Below, one piece after another: positions 1 through 32,524 of a stretch of 64,000 nt of DNA. The DNA comes from Urophycis tenuis (lineage: Eukaryota > Chordata > Actinopteri > Gadiformes > Phycidae), in assembly GCA_036785325.1 (NCBI GenBank), contig JAXIVH010000002.1, forward strand, positions 7,644,610 to 7,708,609, read 5' to 3'. Numbering within the stretch: position 1 is the stretch's first letter; each line of letters opens with the position of its first letter. The position numbers and the translations under genes are program-made. Below the pieces are notes generated by a model that did no database searches, had not been told where the DNA came from, and was given only the letters and a program-made list of their open reading frames with translations.

Positions 1-479
1 ATATCTCACCATGTTCCTTCTGTCTCGCACAGTCGCATATTCCGGTGTCTATCTACACCGGACTATCTGTCTGAATCTGTCTCTCTGTCAATATGTCGGT
101 CTATCACTGTCCATCTCTCTAACTATCTGTCTGCCACTGTCCATTGAACCATAGCTCATGTTTCTCTATGGTCATTGGACTCTTTATCTCTCATTTCTCT
201 CTCCCGATCCTCTTCCTCTTCCTGTGCATCCTTCCGCCTCACACGCCAGCCTCCTATTCTATATGTTCTGCTCTCTCTCTCTTTTACCGTCTCTCCATCT
301 TTTCGGCCCCCTGCAAGGTCGTTCACAAGGACAGCCTGCTACCAGCATCCTCTTCCTGATTGGCGATAGCTTTTAAAGGGCCAGCTGCCCCACACCACTG
401 AGCACATGAACACAGACCTCTACTCTACTATGACTTCGTCATTCCTATATCTCCTGCTGGGCCTTGTTACTGTACGAGA

Positions 480-499
480 CACACACACACACACACACA

Positions 500-567
<68 letters not shown>
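480..567. repeat. (CA)n microsatellite
   Basis: A run of AC dinucleotides with one interruption near position 500. A second, imperfect CA/CG-rich tract follows at about 860-970. Confidence 0.95.
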
Positions 568-571
<4 letters not shown>

Positions 572-2224
572 TGCACACACACAAACGCACAACCGCAGAC
601 CTATTCATCGTAGTGATTTCATATACATGGCATCCAGTGTTGAATCTTAGCACAGACCAGATCTGTATGTTCCCTGCAGAGAGATAACAGGGGGCTTTAT
701 TTGCCAGGCTGGCTGCCCCTCATGAAGTACCCTTCAGCCAAAGCCACATCAGAGATGACAAAGAGCCATGTCAGCAGCTCCAATGTCTGCCATGGCATGA
801 ACGCTGTAGAAAAGACTTGAGACACACGCAGGCAGGCACAGACGCACGCTCACATGCACGTACGCACACGCGGACACACACACACACCACAGGCACACAC
901 ACGCACACACACGCACACGCACACACAGGCACATGCACACACGCCACGAGGACGCAGACACGTGCACACACTGTCTTATCTGAGCAGATCCTTCCCTGTG
1001 TTAGTGACTGTGACACACTCGGAGCTCGGCAGACACTGTGGAGCACAATGACAGCTGAACAAGCAGTTACACTGAACAAACCAGAGCCACTGGGATGAGA
1101 GGAGCAGCCTTGGATTATTCAGACGTTTGTCCTTGTGTTTGTGAAAACCATGTTTGTATCTGTGATTGTGAAAAATCCTGTGTATACATGTACTTGTGAA
1201 ATCACTAAAGTTAATATGTGTATAAATGTTTGACTCATCATGTTGACTGCGGTGAGGCTTCCGCCATCTTTGCATCCCCGGTCGCATTATTCCGGTCCTC
1301 CTGCCTTTCAGGAAAGACAGGATGATAATATCGCAGCGATTTCAACGGTAGATATTTTCGAAAGCCGAGTTCAAATTGCAGAGGATTAACATGGGATAAC
1401 ACCGTGATGGGAGCGTTTGATACAAGCGCGGCCTTCCACCCAAAGTACTCCGTTAATAGCCTTGATTGCTTATCTCAACTGTTCCTCTGCTGGAAAGCCC
1501 GGATAAATAATAGATACCTAAATGAACTCGTGCCATTAATGAGACAATAGGCGTACAAGAGAGTTATGTCGAAAAGAGACAAAAAAAATAATAAATCCTC
1601 TCAATAGTCACGGACAGTTTTAAGAGTACTCAAGCAGGGCGCATTGCTAATGACACTGATAATGCCGTTTCGGAGAACTCAGTCATAACCGCGATTACAC
1701 TTCAATTATTAGAAAACCCATTCAGTTGTAAGAAAGAAGGCCGACAGCGGCGTCGACGGACATCACACTAATTAGCCGCGAGGAGCTACTATTACTTATG
1801 AACTTATTGCAAATCACATCGCGCCACCGCCACACGTGTTGCACGCTAATGACAGCCCGCGTGTCTGTGGAGACGTACGCTGGGCGGGCTGGCGTGTAGG
1901 TGTGACCAGAGAGTGAGACACACGAGCAGAGCTGTGTGGATGGAGGCAGAGCCGGTGTGCAAAGGGATTTTTTGCTGCAGTGGCGGAGCTGAGAGGACAG
2001 AGATGGGGGGGGGGGGGAGGGAGGGAGGGAGGGAGTGGAGCGAGGAGAGGAAGAGAGAGAGAGGCATGGGGTGGGGAGGGAGAGATAATCAGATGCACAT
2101 TCTAAGAGCAAGGGTGAATGCAGAGGTTTGCGCAGAAATCATCTCATTCAAATTCACACGTTATGCACATGCACTTGATATGTATATATGCTGTATATAT
2201 ACGGTATATATATTTCAATAAACA

Positions 2225-2284
2225 TTTTATGGATTGCTATATCTATATGGGTCTATATATAGATATATATAGCCATCCATAAAA
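2225..2284. repeat. AT-rich inverted repeat (hairpin)
   Basis: The arm TTTTATGGAT at 2225 is answered by ATCCATAAAA ending at 2284. The inner arms continue to pair (GCTATATCTATAT against ATATATAGC), so about 25 bp can form a cruciform or hairpin with small bulges. It could be a decayed MITE end pair or a chance AT-rich palindrome. Confidence 0.6.
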
Positions 2285-2931
2285 TCTCTGGCAGTACCTG
2301 CAGCACACTGTGCTCTGGGAGGCTTCTGCATTAATTGGATCAGCTGGATCGGCTTCGTTAGTTGATCATCTACCCTTGACTTGAACTACTCTCCTCCCTC
2401 TCTCCCTTTCTCACTCTCTCTCTCTCTCTCTGTCCCTCGCACTCACATGACTGTTTGCCTTTCCTCCCGTCTTGTGTCACATTATGTCGTCTTGTGTTCA
2501 ACGAATGGACACAGAACTTATTGTCCTTCTCCCCCCTGTTTTGCCCTCCTCTTCCTCCTCCCTCTCATATCTTGCCACTCCTCTCCTCCCGTGAGTCACT
2601 CTTCCTCTCTCTGGGAATCTCTTCCTCAGCCTCAGCCCTGTGCTCCCTTCTCCACCCTCTCCATGAACCGTCAACATTTGTCTTTCATTCTGTTTCCCAC
2701 ATTTTGCCCTCACCTCACCCCTTTTTCATCCCTCCATCTCCCCCTCTCTCTCTCTCTTTCTCTATCTCTCCCGCTCTCTCCCCATATCTCTCTCTTCACC
2801 GATCCTCTCTCATTGCTTGCATTCAAAAGATGATGTCAGACATTATGGAAAGTATACTGATTAGCTGATTGCTTGTACACACACACACACACACCGAACC
2901 AGAGGAGCACACACCAGGTCTTGAGGACACA

Positions 2932-2937
2932 ACACAC

Positions 2938-3017
<80 letters not shown>
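2932..3017. repeat. (CA)n microsatellite
   Basis: A nearly pure CA dinucleotide run with one G interruption near the start. Confidence 0.95.
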
Positions 3018-3019
<2 letters not shown>

Positions 3020-4799
3020 TTCTTAGTGCTGAACATCGCCCTATGCTTCTAAAAACCCATGACATGAAACATTTCCAAAAAACAAGCTGTGACTCATAGT
3101 TGACTCATATGTCTTATTTTGGTCAAACAAAAACACAGTATGCTCAGATTATAACACACACACACACGGCCGCCAACTACATTTGAGTGGAGATATTACT
3201 TAAAAAAAATTGAGAAAAAATTTGAAATATCAATGGTGACACCATGATGCATGAAAGCCATTCAAAGTCAGCATTTATGCCTTCCAGTATGAGCACTGGG
3301 GACACTGACTTCAGATCCCTCTCCTTCCTGGTCTGTCTGGGGTCTTTTTCTATCCTCACCCTCCTCTCTCCATCCTTCAATTCATCTGACTCAGCACTGT
3401 GAGTCGGAGACAAGGTCACCTGACTGTTGCCGTGGAGACCGAGAATTGTTTCCTTTTTTTTCTCCCTCCCTCCTCCCAACGCCTCTCCTTCCTTCTTCTG
3501 CTGCAAAGCGGACTGGGTATGGCAGAGGTTAAAGAAGGATACTGCTGGCAGACATCTTGGTTTGAAGAAACTTTATTCATATAGGCCGCTCCATGACAGA
3601 GAATTTCTCAACTGCATTGTTGAGTCCTCCAGAACCAAAAGAAGGTATTTTTGTTATATTCAAATAAAAATACCTGTATGTAAGATGTATTAAATCAACA
3701 TATTTGAAAGTGGGTAAGATAATAATTCCATATATCTCCCAAGATATGTTCTCATGCTTAGCTGCGGTAATTACAGGATTGTATCTTCAGCCAAGGGCTC
3801 CTACAGCTCTGCTACTGCGTGACCTTCATCAATAGTATGTCTCACACCCCCACAGTTTCCAGGAGAGAAGGTTACCCTGATGTGGGCTGTAGTTCTACCA
3901 CCATGCATAGGAATGTGGACTAACATAGACATAGACTTTCACATGGCCTCACTGCAATGTTGTATAACAAATCATAATGCGAAACATACCATTCCTTAGT
4001 GTGGAGGTAAAAATAACTCAACACATCTGCCACTCCATCGTAGCCAGTGGTTTAGGGGTGGTCATGTGACCCTGGACCCCATCTTGCTCTATATGTTCTG
4101 ATGGCGTGTAGTGTGTAGCATGTAGCATGCTCAGGGCCAACAGCAGAGATGCACATGCTCTACTGCTCTTCGACGAGGGAGTGAGGGAGAGAAAGAGAGA
4201 GGGAGGAGAAATAAAGAGAGGAGAAAAGGAATTTTTAAGAGGAGAGATATAGAGTGAGAGAGAAAGTGAGGAATAAATAGAGGTAAGGGAGAGAAAGAGG
4301 TGAGAAAGAAAGATTGGGTATATACAGTATACAATACGTACATATACTACATATGTAATATATATATGACAGAGAGAGAGGGAGGGGAAGAAAGAGGGAG
4401 GGAGGAAAGAGGGAGCGAAAGAGGGAGAGGGTGGGAGAAAGAGAGGGGAGGTCTCGAGAGTGAGAGAGAGAGAGAGAGAGATGGAAGATGAGCAGAGAGA
4501 GAGAGAAGGCTGTACTTACCAACCAAAAGAAAGGGGGAGATAGTAAAAGTGTTTAGCCCCGTTCCACTTGTTCCCACCCCCCTACACGGTAGAGCGTGCA
4601 CCCTATGGCCTCTGTCCACTAGCAGCCGGCCACCCCGCAGCCCCCGCAGCCTCAGTCACAGTGATGTTAACACTCAGCAGTCTGTTGGTCCATGCTGTCT
4701 GGTTATACCAACTCCAGCCCATTGTATCATCCCACAGCCCTCCATGTCCCTCTCCCCTAAGTCCATAAAAGTACATCTGTCTGTAGTTTTCCAACCAGT

Positions 4800-4832
4800 C
4801 TCTTCTCTCTCTCTCTCTCTCTCTCTCTCCCT

Positions 4833-4882
<50 letters not shown>

Positions 4883-5010
4883 CTCTCTCTTCCTCTCTCA
4901 TTCTCTCTCGTCTCTCTCGTCTCTCTCTCTCTCTCTTCGTCTCTCGTCTCATCTCTCTCTCTCTCTTCTCTCTTCTCTCTCCCTCTCTCCTCTCTCTCTC
5001 TCTCTCTTCT
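4800..5010. repeat. (CT)n low-complexity tract
   Basis: Pyrimidine-only CT repeat with short TC, CG and TG interruptions. Long Arg/Glu frames on the other strand are translations of this repeat and are not genes. Confidence 0.95.
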
Positions 5011-5580
5011 CGACTCGGCTCCGGGGCTCTGAATGTCATCTTGTTCTGCCACTGTGTGGTCCCTGCTCTCTGCTGCTAGTGAGTCAGGTCCTTTTTTTTT
5101 ATATTTATTTATTTTTCTAATGCCCCTGCCAAAAGTTGGCGCCCTTGCTATGCCCAGCAGGGGCGGACGGAGACATTGTTGAGCCCTGCTGCGTGGTGTG
5201 ACACACCGTGTTTCCAGGGTGTGAACGAAGCGCATACGGTTTTGGCCTGGAGTCATGGATTCCCGAAACACATGCTAAACAACGCATGCTAGCTACAAGG
5301 CTATACAGGCACATCAGCCGTGTTGTATTTTGTGGACCCGCCCCCTGTGATTCAATTAAATTACATTACACATACATGTATGTATTCAAATGATGCATGT
5401 AGTACACACACCCCACGTGCGCGCGCCACACACACATGCACACACACACACACACGGGACACATGTGATCATGTGTGTTGTGGAGGGACAAGGCCGTGAG
5501 GGTGACATGCAAATGACAATATGAACACGACCAACAATGAGACACCTAAATAAAATGATGCTTATCACATGCAATATAGT

Positions 5581-5612
<32 letters not shown>

Positions 5613-5777
5613 CCACTGTTGTAACTCATGAATAAAAAGCACACATTAAACAACACAACCACCACAACACCTACAATCTAACCTTGTGCGTCCATTTACA
5701 CACGTTTTTCAGCCTAGAGGCTCGCGACTTTGCTGCCTGCCAACCTACAGTTCTGCAGTAAAACGGGAGGGGGTGAA

Positions 5778-5960
5778 ATTGGCTTTCTATTGGCCAGTCT
5801 GAGGGATTAACGGCCAGGCATTGGCCAGATGTCCCATCACAGAAGGGACGCTCGGAATTGCGATTGGCCCACTCCGTGTGTCAGTCGGTGGCTGTGAGCT
5901 ACTTGAGCCTATTGACGCATCCTCCCCCCTCCCCACCCCCTGTTCAATGAGGCGGGGCAT
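5778..5960 (+). promoter_or_regulatory. Probable atp1a3 promoter: ATTGG boxes, CRE-like site, GC boxes
   Basis: Four inverted CCAAT boxes (ATTGG) lie at 5778-5782, 5789-5793, 5820-5824 and 5863-5867. A TGACGCA CRE/AP-1-like site follows at 5913-5919, a C-rich Sp1-type run at 5925-5940 and a GGCGGGGC GC box at 5951-5958. No convincing TATA box is visible. The cluster sits about 510-690 bp upstream of the start codon. NF-Y, Sp-family and CREB/ATF control of the mammalian alpha-3 promoter has been reported, as far as I recall, and the same three site classes appear here. The transcription start itself cannot be placed. Confidence 0.55.
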
Positions 5961-6470
5961 TTCCGAGCGGGTCCATCGGCACTTACTTATGAGGCGGATT
6001 GTTGCGGCTATAGAACAGGGAGTGCTGCGGTAACGGTACACTCGCGGAGGGAGATCGAATTCTAATAAGGTAGCAGTGCGGCTTCTTAGTTCCGCCGGTC
6101 TTTCGCTGCAAGTATCAGAAAGCAATAGAGGGGACCGCGTCCTCCCGTGATGCTCTGCTTGAGACCGCAACATTTCATTTGAGAGACGTCTCGCTGGAAG
6201 ACCACTTTTCCCTAGCCTAACATTTTCAGGTTTGAGGGAGCATTCGGTTTTATTTGAACACCCAAAATTGCACCCTGTATGTCAGAGGCATCTTGAGTTT
6301 GACGTCTTCTCTCTGCTCGTTTCGTTTTAGGCCATAACCTCAGCATAAATCTCTCGTCCGTCGCGTTTTTGAAGAACGCAACCAAGACATTTTGATATTA
6401 CTCCTAACCCGAAGGCTGACCACCTCTCAAGCTTTGCATCACCTGAAAGGGGAAGAGTGACTGCGCCAAC

Positions 6471-27337
<20,867 letters not shown>

Positions 27338-28553
27338 TCGATGGATCAGCTTCTTTACTCAAACCCCCCCACCACACCCTACACTTATTTCCCCCCCCCC
27401 CCCCACCTACCCAGTCCAGCTCTCCAAACCCCCAACCCGGTCACTCCACCCTGGCAGACTCTCACCACCCCTCCACCCACCACCACCACCACCACCACCA
27501 CCCCAACAACCGCTTCGAAGCAATTTTCTTCATGACTGCCCCCAAAGATTTAAAAAAAACAAAACAGCAAAAGCACCTTTACGACTTTCTATATTGACCC
27601 CCCCTCCCCACCATCTCCTATGATACTCTCTGCATGTGTTCTCTCACTGCTGTGTACATAAACTATATCTACCAAACGGCAGCTGCATATTGCGTATGTA
27701 GATTTGAACGAGCTAGGATGCGACAGGCGTGTCTCTGCGCTCTGCGAAAAAAAAAAAAAAAAAAAGGGCCATTCAGCTCCTCTGCCCCCCCCCCCCCCCC
27801 CGCCCTCTCTCTTCTCCCCCGTTCCTCCCCCGCGTCCCCTCTCTCTCTCTCTCTCTTCTGTACCTCCTTTGCATTCTCTGCCCTCCTCTCTGCAACCCCT
27901 TTGCTTGTCGTCCACTCACACACACAGATATCCAGACCGCCACGCGAGACCCCCACCTCCTCCTCCACCCACCACCACCACCACCACCACCACCAAGACC
28001 ACCGGCTCCGTCCCATCCCTCGGGAGGACCCTCTCTTTGTCGTTCTCGCCCCGCGCCCATTTTTTACCTCTCTTCCCTACGTTGTTGTTGTAGTTTCTTT
28101 TGATTGGTCAGTGTTGTATTTAGTTTTTTAATATATGCGGGGTAGGAAAGGGGGGCGGGGGGGGGGGTGCAATGATTCTTTTATTTTTTATTGCTCTGGC
28201 TGGAGGAGGGGGGAGGTAGGTGAGAGAATCCCCCCCCCCTCCCCTCCCCCGCCACCCCCAGTCCATTGAGGCATAACAGAGCACACCCCATGACGTTCTG
28301 TACCCCCTGTTCACCACCTCCCATCCCGGGCTCCTGTCTCTCACCGCCCCCCTCCCTCACCCCCAATCCCCTCCCTCACCCCCCTCACTCCTGCCATGTT
28401 TGTCTCTGTTTGTGTGCACCGTGTGAAACCATTGTCCTTGTTAATAACCACAGTACACTCCCCCCTACCCCACCCAGATGATGAAAAATACAACTCAAAA
28501 CTTTCTGTGTGTTCTAGGAAACTATATAATTCTATACTGAAATTAAACGAAAC

Positions 28554-28580
28554 AATAAAAAAACACATGTGGAAAATAAA
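28554..28580 (+). terminator. Proximal polyadenylation signals of atp1a3
   Basis: Two AATAAA hexamers at 28554-28559 and 28575-28580, in an A-rich context. Confidence 0.5.
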
Positions 28581-29070
28581 CAGCTTGAGAGAGGAGTTTA
28601 TGGAGTAGAAATATCCAATGATATATCGGTACGCTTAAAGTAAAAAAAAAAACTAAGAGAGATCTCTGTTTTCTTTTGTTCATTTGGTTTCAGTTTTTCC
28701 GTTGTTGTTGGGGGTTTTTTCAGGGCAATGTAAAATTAAAAAGATAATGATAATTACACAAGAAAAAAAAGGCAGGGTTTTCGGTTGTGTTTTTAACGAG
28801 TGAGATGTGAGGCAACGACCGTGGTTATCAGGTTATCACTGCAGGTGTGTGTGGGTGTGACGTGACCGTAGATCATGGATCGTGGATCATGGTCCCGCCC
28901 TGACATGGTGCCGGTCCGAAGTTCTGTGTGAATGTATGTGTTGGGGAGACCAGTGAAGGGCCAGCATTCTGACTGGGTCTAACTGAAAAACGGCAGAAGG
29001 GGTTGAGATTGAAGAAAAAAAAAATACTTACACAAATATTAGAACATCCTGTGTGAAAGAAAGTGACACC

Positions 29071-29076
29071 AATAAA
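29071..29076 (+). terminator. Distal polyadenylation signal of atp1a3
   Basis: AATAAA followed 20-40 nt later by a cleavage-compatible region and a TCTGTCTCACTGTC pyrimidine/GT-containing stretch. It is the last signal before the sequence character changes. Confidence 0.55.
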
Positions 29077-29100
29077 ACATCTAGAACATTTAATACAACC

Positions 29101-30451
29101 AAGCTCTGTCTCACTGTCTTAATGTCTCCCGTGTATTGACTGGACGCTCAGCAGCACGCCTTCACCACTGTTTCCCTCTGTCTGGACTCGCCTGGGTCGA
29201 TGCCCTGTCTGGCTGGCTCCGTCTATATATGTAGTTTATTTAGTGTCACATCCATAGTGTTCTCGTGAGAAAAAAAAACACCATTATGAAACTAAAGTGA
29301 ATAACGTCGTAGCATGAACAATTCAGATAATTCAGATTCAATAAATGCCCTACATGTTTCCTTTCCAAGTCCGAAGGGCAGAACTTTTAGATTAATCTGG
29401 GCATTGTGCAGCTCATGTGCGCCATCTAGTGTCGAGGATTATGAAAGCCACCCGCAGGCTGCATAGCGTATGACAAAAGGGTTGGCAGGGGACCAAGATA
29501 ATGCACCAAACCGCACAGGAAATATGTCAGCCGTGTCTGACATACTCAATGCAAATGTGCCCCAGTAACACAGCCGATATAAATTACACATACATGAAAC
29601 CACAACATCTAGTGTGGTATATTTAAACAAAATGGATTTAGAGGGAAACCGTTGACCTCATAAAACAAGCCAAACACAGTGACTTGCTATTTAGTCTCAA
29701 AATAATCTTTGTAGGGACAGGTCTTTGTGTCAAAAAAATTCAATGACAACTATTTATTATTTCCCAGCATTTGCAGATGTCAAGGCCTGCATTTGTTCTT
29801 GGAGGAAATTGAGAGAGAACCTGGTTACTCCATTACTCTCACAGCTTTAATGAAATGGCTCATCTCCTGCACGCCGTTCAGCCAGAAGGGACATGTCTGC
29901 GCAGGGTCACTACAGCGTGTGAGGACGGCAGCGGTCACCTTGCCCGGACACATTCGGCTCGAATTAAAAAAAAAGAAAAAAAGTTTGCTTTGACTTTTAC
30001 TTCCCGACGAGAGACAAATGAATAGTCGCTCCCTTTTCCTAGACATATTGTTTGAGGCACACACACACACACACACACACACTGGCCCACACCCACTGTT
30101 CTGCGGGAGCTCTTGCTCACACCCCCACCCTCGCACTAATTTCCCCAGTGCCTCTGCAGTGAGCTCACTGCAGTGTGCCTCCTCCCTCCCTCGTCCCCCC
30201 CCTCCATATAATAGAATATCGATCGGCTTGCCTTTGCCGCAGTGTACGAGCGTGTGTGTCTATGTGCGAGTGTGCGCGAGGGGGGCCCCTCTCCAAGGTC
30301 ATCACCATGGCAACCTGAGCATGGGGTCCCTCTCGCCCGGGCTGTGACAGAGCACGGGGTCACGGGGGTCACGTGAAGAGGGGAAACGGGGGGTGGGGGG
30401 GTGCGTTGGGTGTGCTTAGTGACAGTGGCAAGCGTCAGGCGTCCACTGTGT

Positions 30452-30503
<52 letters not shown>

Positions 30504-30660
30504 TAATTTTAAAAACAGCAGTTGAGAAGTGCTAAGGGTATTCTCTTGCCCTGCGTCCACCAGCAAAAGTGAGGATGTGAAGAAAGAAACTAAAATCAAA
30601 ATTGAGGTCAAACAAGCTCCATGCTTTGTGATCACTCTGGCAATCATGATGAGGAACAAT
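29101..30660. other. Intergenic region between atp1a3 and rabac1 3' ends
   Basis: Complex AT-rich sequence with no coding signal. CA repeats lie at 30056-30080 and 30456-30500, and a reverse-oriented CTCF-like motif at 29419-29432. Confidence 0.7.
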
Positions 30661-30662
30661 AG

Positions 30663-30668
30663 TTTATT
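30663..30668 (-). terminator. Candidate polyadenylation signal of rabac1
   Basis: AATAAA on the - strand, about 950 nt past the stop codon. A closer ATTAAA variant lies at 31438-31443, about 170 nt past the stop. The sequence alone does not say which is used. Confidence 0.35.
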
Positions 30669-31550
30669 GAGGGTGTATACAAACAGCCCGATATTATAAT
30701 TTAGAAAATACAATTGCATTTTTTTTAGGAGGAAAATAACAGAAAGCAAGGTACAAATAACTGAGATATGTAAACTGTGCGAGCAAATGACAATTATGCC
30801 TTATCTTCTGTAAACCATTTTACCATACTACAATATGAATGTTTGACCTTTAACCTGACCCCCAGAATTATGTCAGTTCGTAAAAAAAAACACAATTATC
30901 CAAAATCCATTTCTTGAATAAAAATCAGTTTTATACACATTGTCATATTTCTTAATGCGCATTCACCACTACAAACATACATTGTGAAACATGGCACTTT
31001 GTCTTTGGAAAGATAAAGAAATTTGATTTGGTGACTTTTTTTTTTACTATGATCAAAGCATATACAAATGTATGCATGTACAAATAGCTTCACAAAAACT
31101 ATTACCAGAAATCAAAGCACTTGCAACATTCCCAAATTTAAATAGTGAAGCCATCCAAAGCGAAATCAAAGAAAGCTTAAAATGCCTCTATGGCGGGAAA
31201 AAAAAGCAATATGATTTGGACTACAATGTGAATATGTAGAGGACGTTCTCTGTGCATATGGTGCCTCTATAGTCACCCTGCGCTGATCGGCATTCCTTCA
31301 GTAGAGCAGAATTTTGGTTTAACCCGGGGGCCAAAGGGCCTGTAACAACCGCCAAACAACAAGGCAAGGCAAGGTGCAAATATCTGCTGCGTTAATATCA
31401 CTGCTACAACTCCAGGTTGAACACACTGTACAGGGGCTTTTAATGCAGGATCCAGCGCCACAGTCAGGCGTGCAGTCCGTTGGTCTGCAGGTGGCGACGG
31501 GGGTCAGGCCTGGAAACTGATTGCAGGCTGGCTCCTTGCAAGGAGGAACG

Positions 31551-31600
31551 GGGGGGGGGGGGGGGGGGGGGGGTGGGGGTGGGGTGGTGGGGGGGGTTGT
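31551..31600. repeat. Poly-G/G-rich tract in rabac1 3' UTR
   Basis: A G homopolymer of about 23 nt continuing into GGGTGGGGT. It lies 12-60 nt past the rabac1 stop codon, so on the transcribed strand it is C-rich. Confidence 0.85.
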
Positions 31601-31611
31601 GGAGCCTGTCC

Positions 31612-32471
31612 CTACACAGGCTCCATCAGCAGCTCCTCCACATCGGACCCCTCCAGCTCGCGGAACGCCGCGTGGGAGCCAATCACAAACAGCGTTGCTC
31701 CTGAGGAAATAATTGGCAGCTGTAAGGGGCTACCATAGGTCAGAGAAGGACAGGACCTGCAATCTTTTTGTTGTTTTGTTTTTCGTACCAGGGAGAATCT
31801 ATTTCCAACTTGTGCTGTTCATTATCAGGAGGCTCTTCTAAATGCGTTTGACGGTAGATAATTGCCATGTGATCAGAATTAACCATGTGAATATTTATGT
31901 TCTATTTCTACGCAATTTATTTTTTACATATTTTATTACAACAATTTTGATTGTTGTCTACTGCTTTGCTGCTGGAACATGCAAGCGCCCTTGCATCTCA
32001 GGATCCCCGTTCCATCTATCAATACCAAACTGTCCAAACTGTGTAGGAAGCGTATGGGTGTTATGAACCACTGAGGAAATACTCACAGAATGGCACGTTT
32101 CCTTCCAACGGCTTTAGGTTAATCATATAGATGACGCAATCTCTAATGTTCCATTACACAAAGCAAGGCCACCACAAATCCCAGCCAATGACAGCAGAAG
32201 CACATTCATTCATCACAGAGAAGTGCTGTGTGTGTGTGTGCCCTACCGAGAACCCAGAAGACAGCGGCGCCAGCACCGGCCAACCAGAACACGGGGAGGG
32301 ACACGGCTCCGGCCAGACCCAGCTGGTGAGGAACGCTCAGCTCCCTGCCTGAGGGACCACAGCACAGTGATCAGCATCTCAAGTCAGGAGGAGGAGACGC
32401 TGAGATTCACAACCATCGTGATTCAGGGTGTATACTTAAGGGGCCTGAACTCCAATATCGGCAGTACAAGC

Positions 32472-32524
<53 letters not shown>

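Larger units (their letters stand above)
1..5750. other. Upstream intergenic region, no gene recognised
   Basis: This stretch holds mostly simple sequence: CT-rich DNA (1-360 and 2390-2810), CA repeats, GA tracts (4170-4510) and CT tracts (4800-5010). More complex sequence lies at about 1100-1860, 3030-4130 and 5030-5400. Reading frames here are either dinucleotide translations or short and without recognisable domains. In human the neighbour on this side of ATP1A3 is GRIK5, but no GRIK5-like exon is visible here. Confidence 0.7.
27338..29100 (+). other. Probable atp1a3 3' UTR
   Basis: No other gene starts here. The region contains two CAC/ACC triplet runs (27472-27502 and 27966-27993), poly-C runs, an A homopolymer near 27748-27764 and long T- and A-rich stretches. 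Three AATAAA signals occur, the last at 29071. The long UTR is inferred from signal positions; no transcript evidence is available. Confidence 0.6.

Noticed and set aside
4603..5271. 222-codon Arg/Glu-rich frame on the - strand
   Set aside because: Reverse reading of a CT tract; the flanking parts are unrelated and it has no domain.
5787..6173. 128-codon frame on the - strand over the atp1a3 promoter
   Set aside because: It overlaps the CCAAT/GC-box region; no recognisable domain and no poly-A or splice context.
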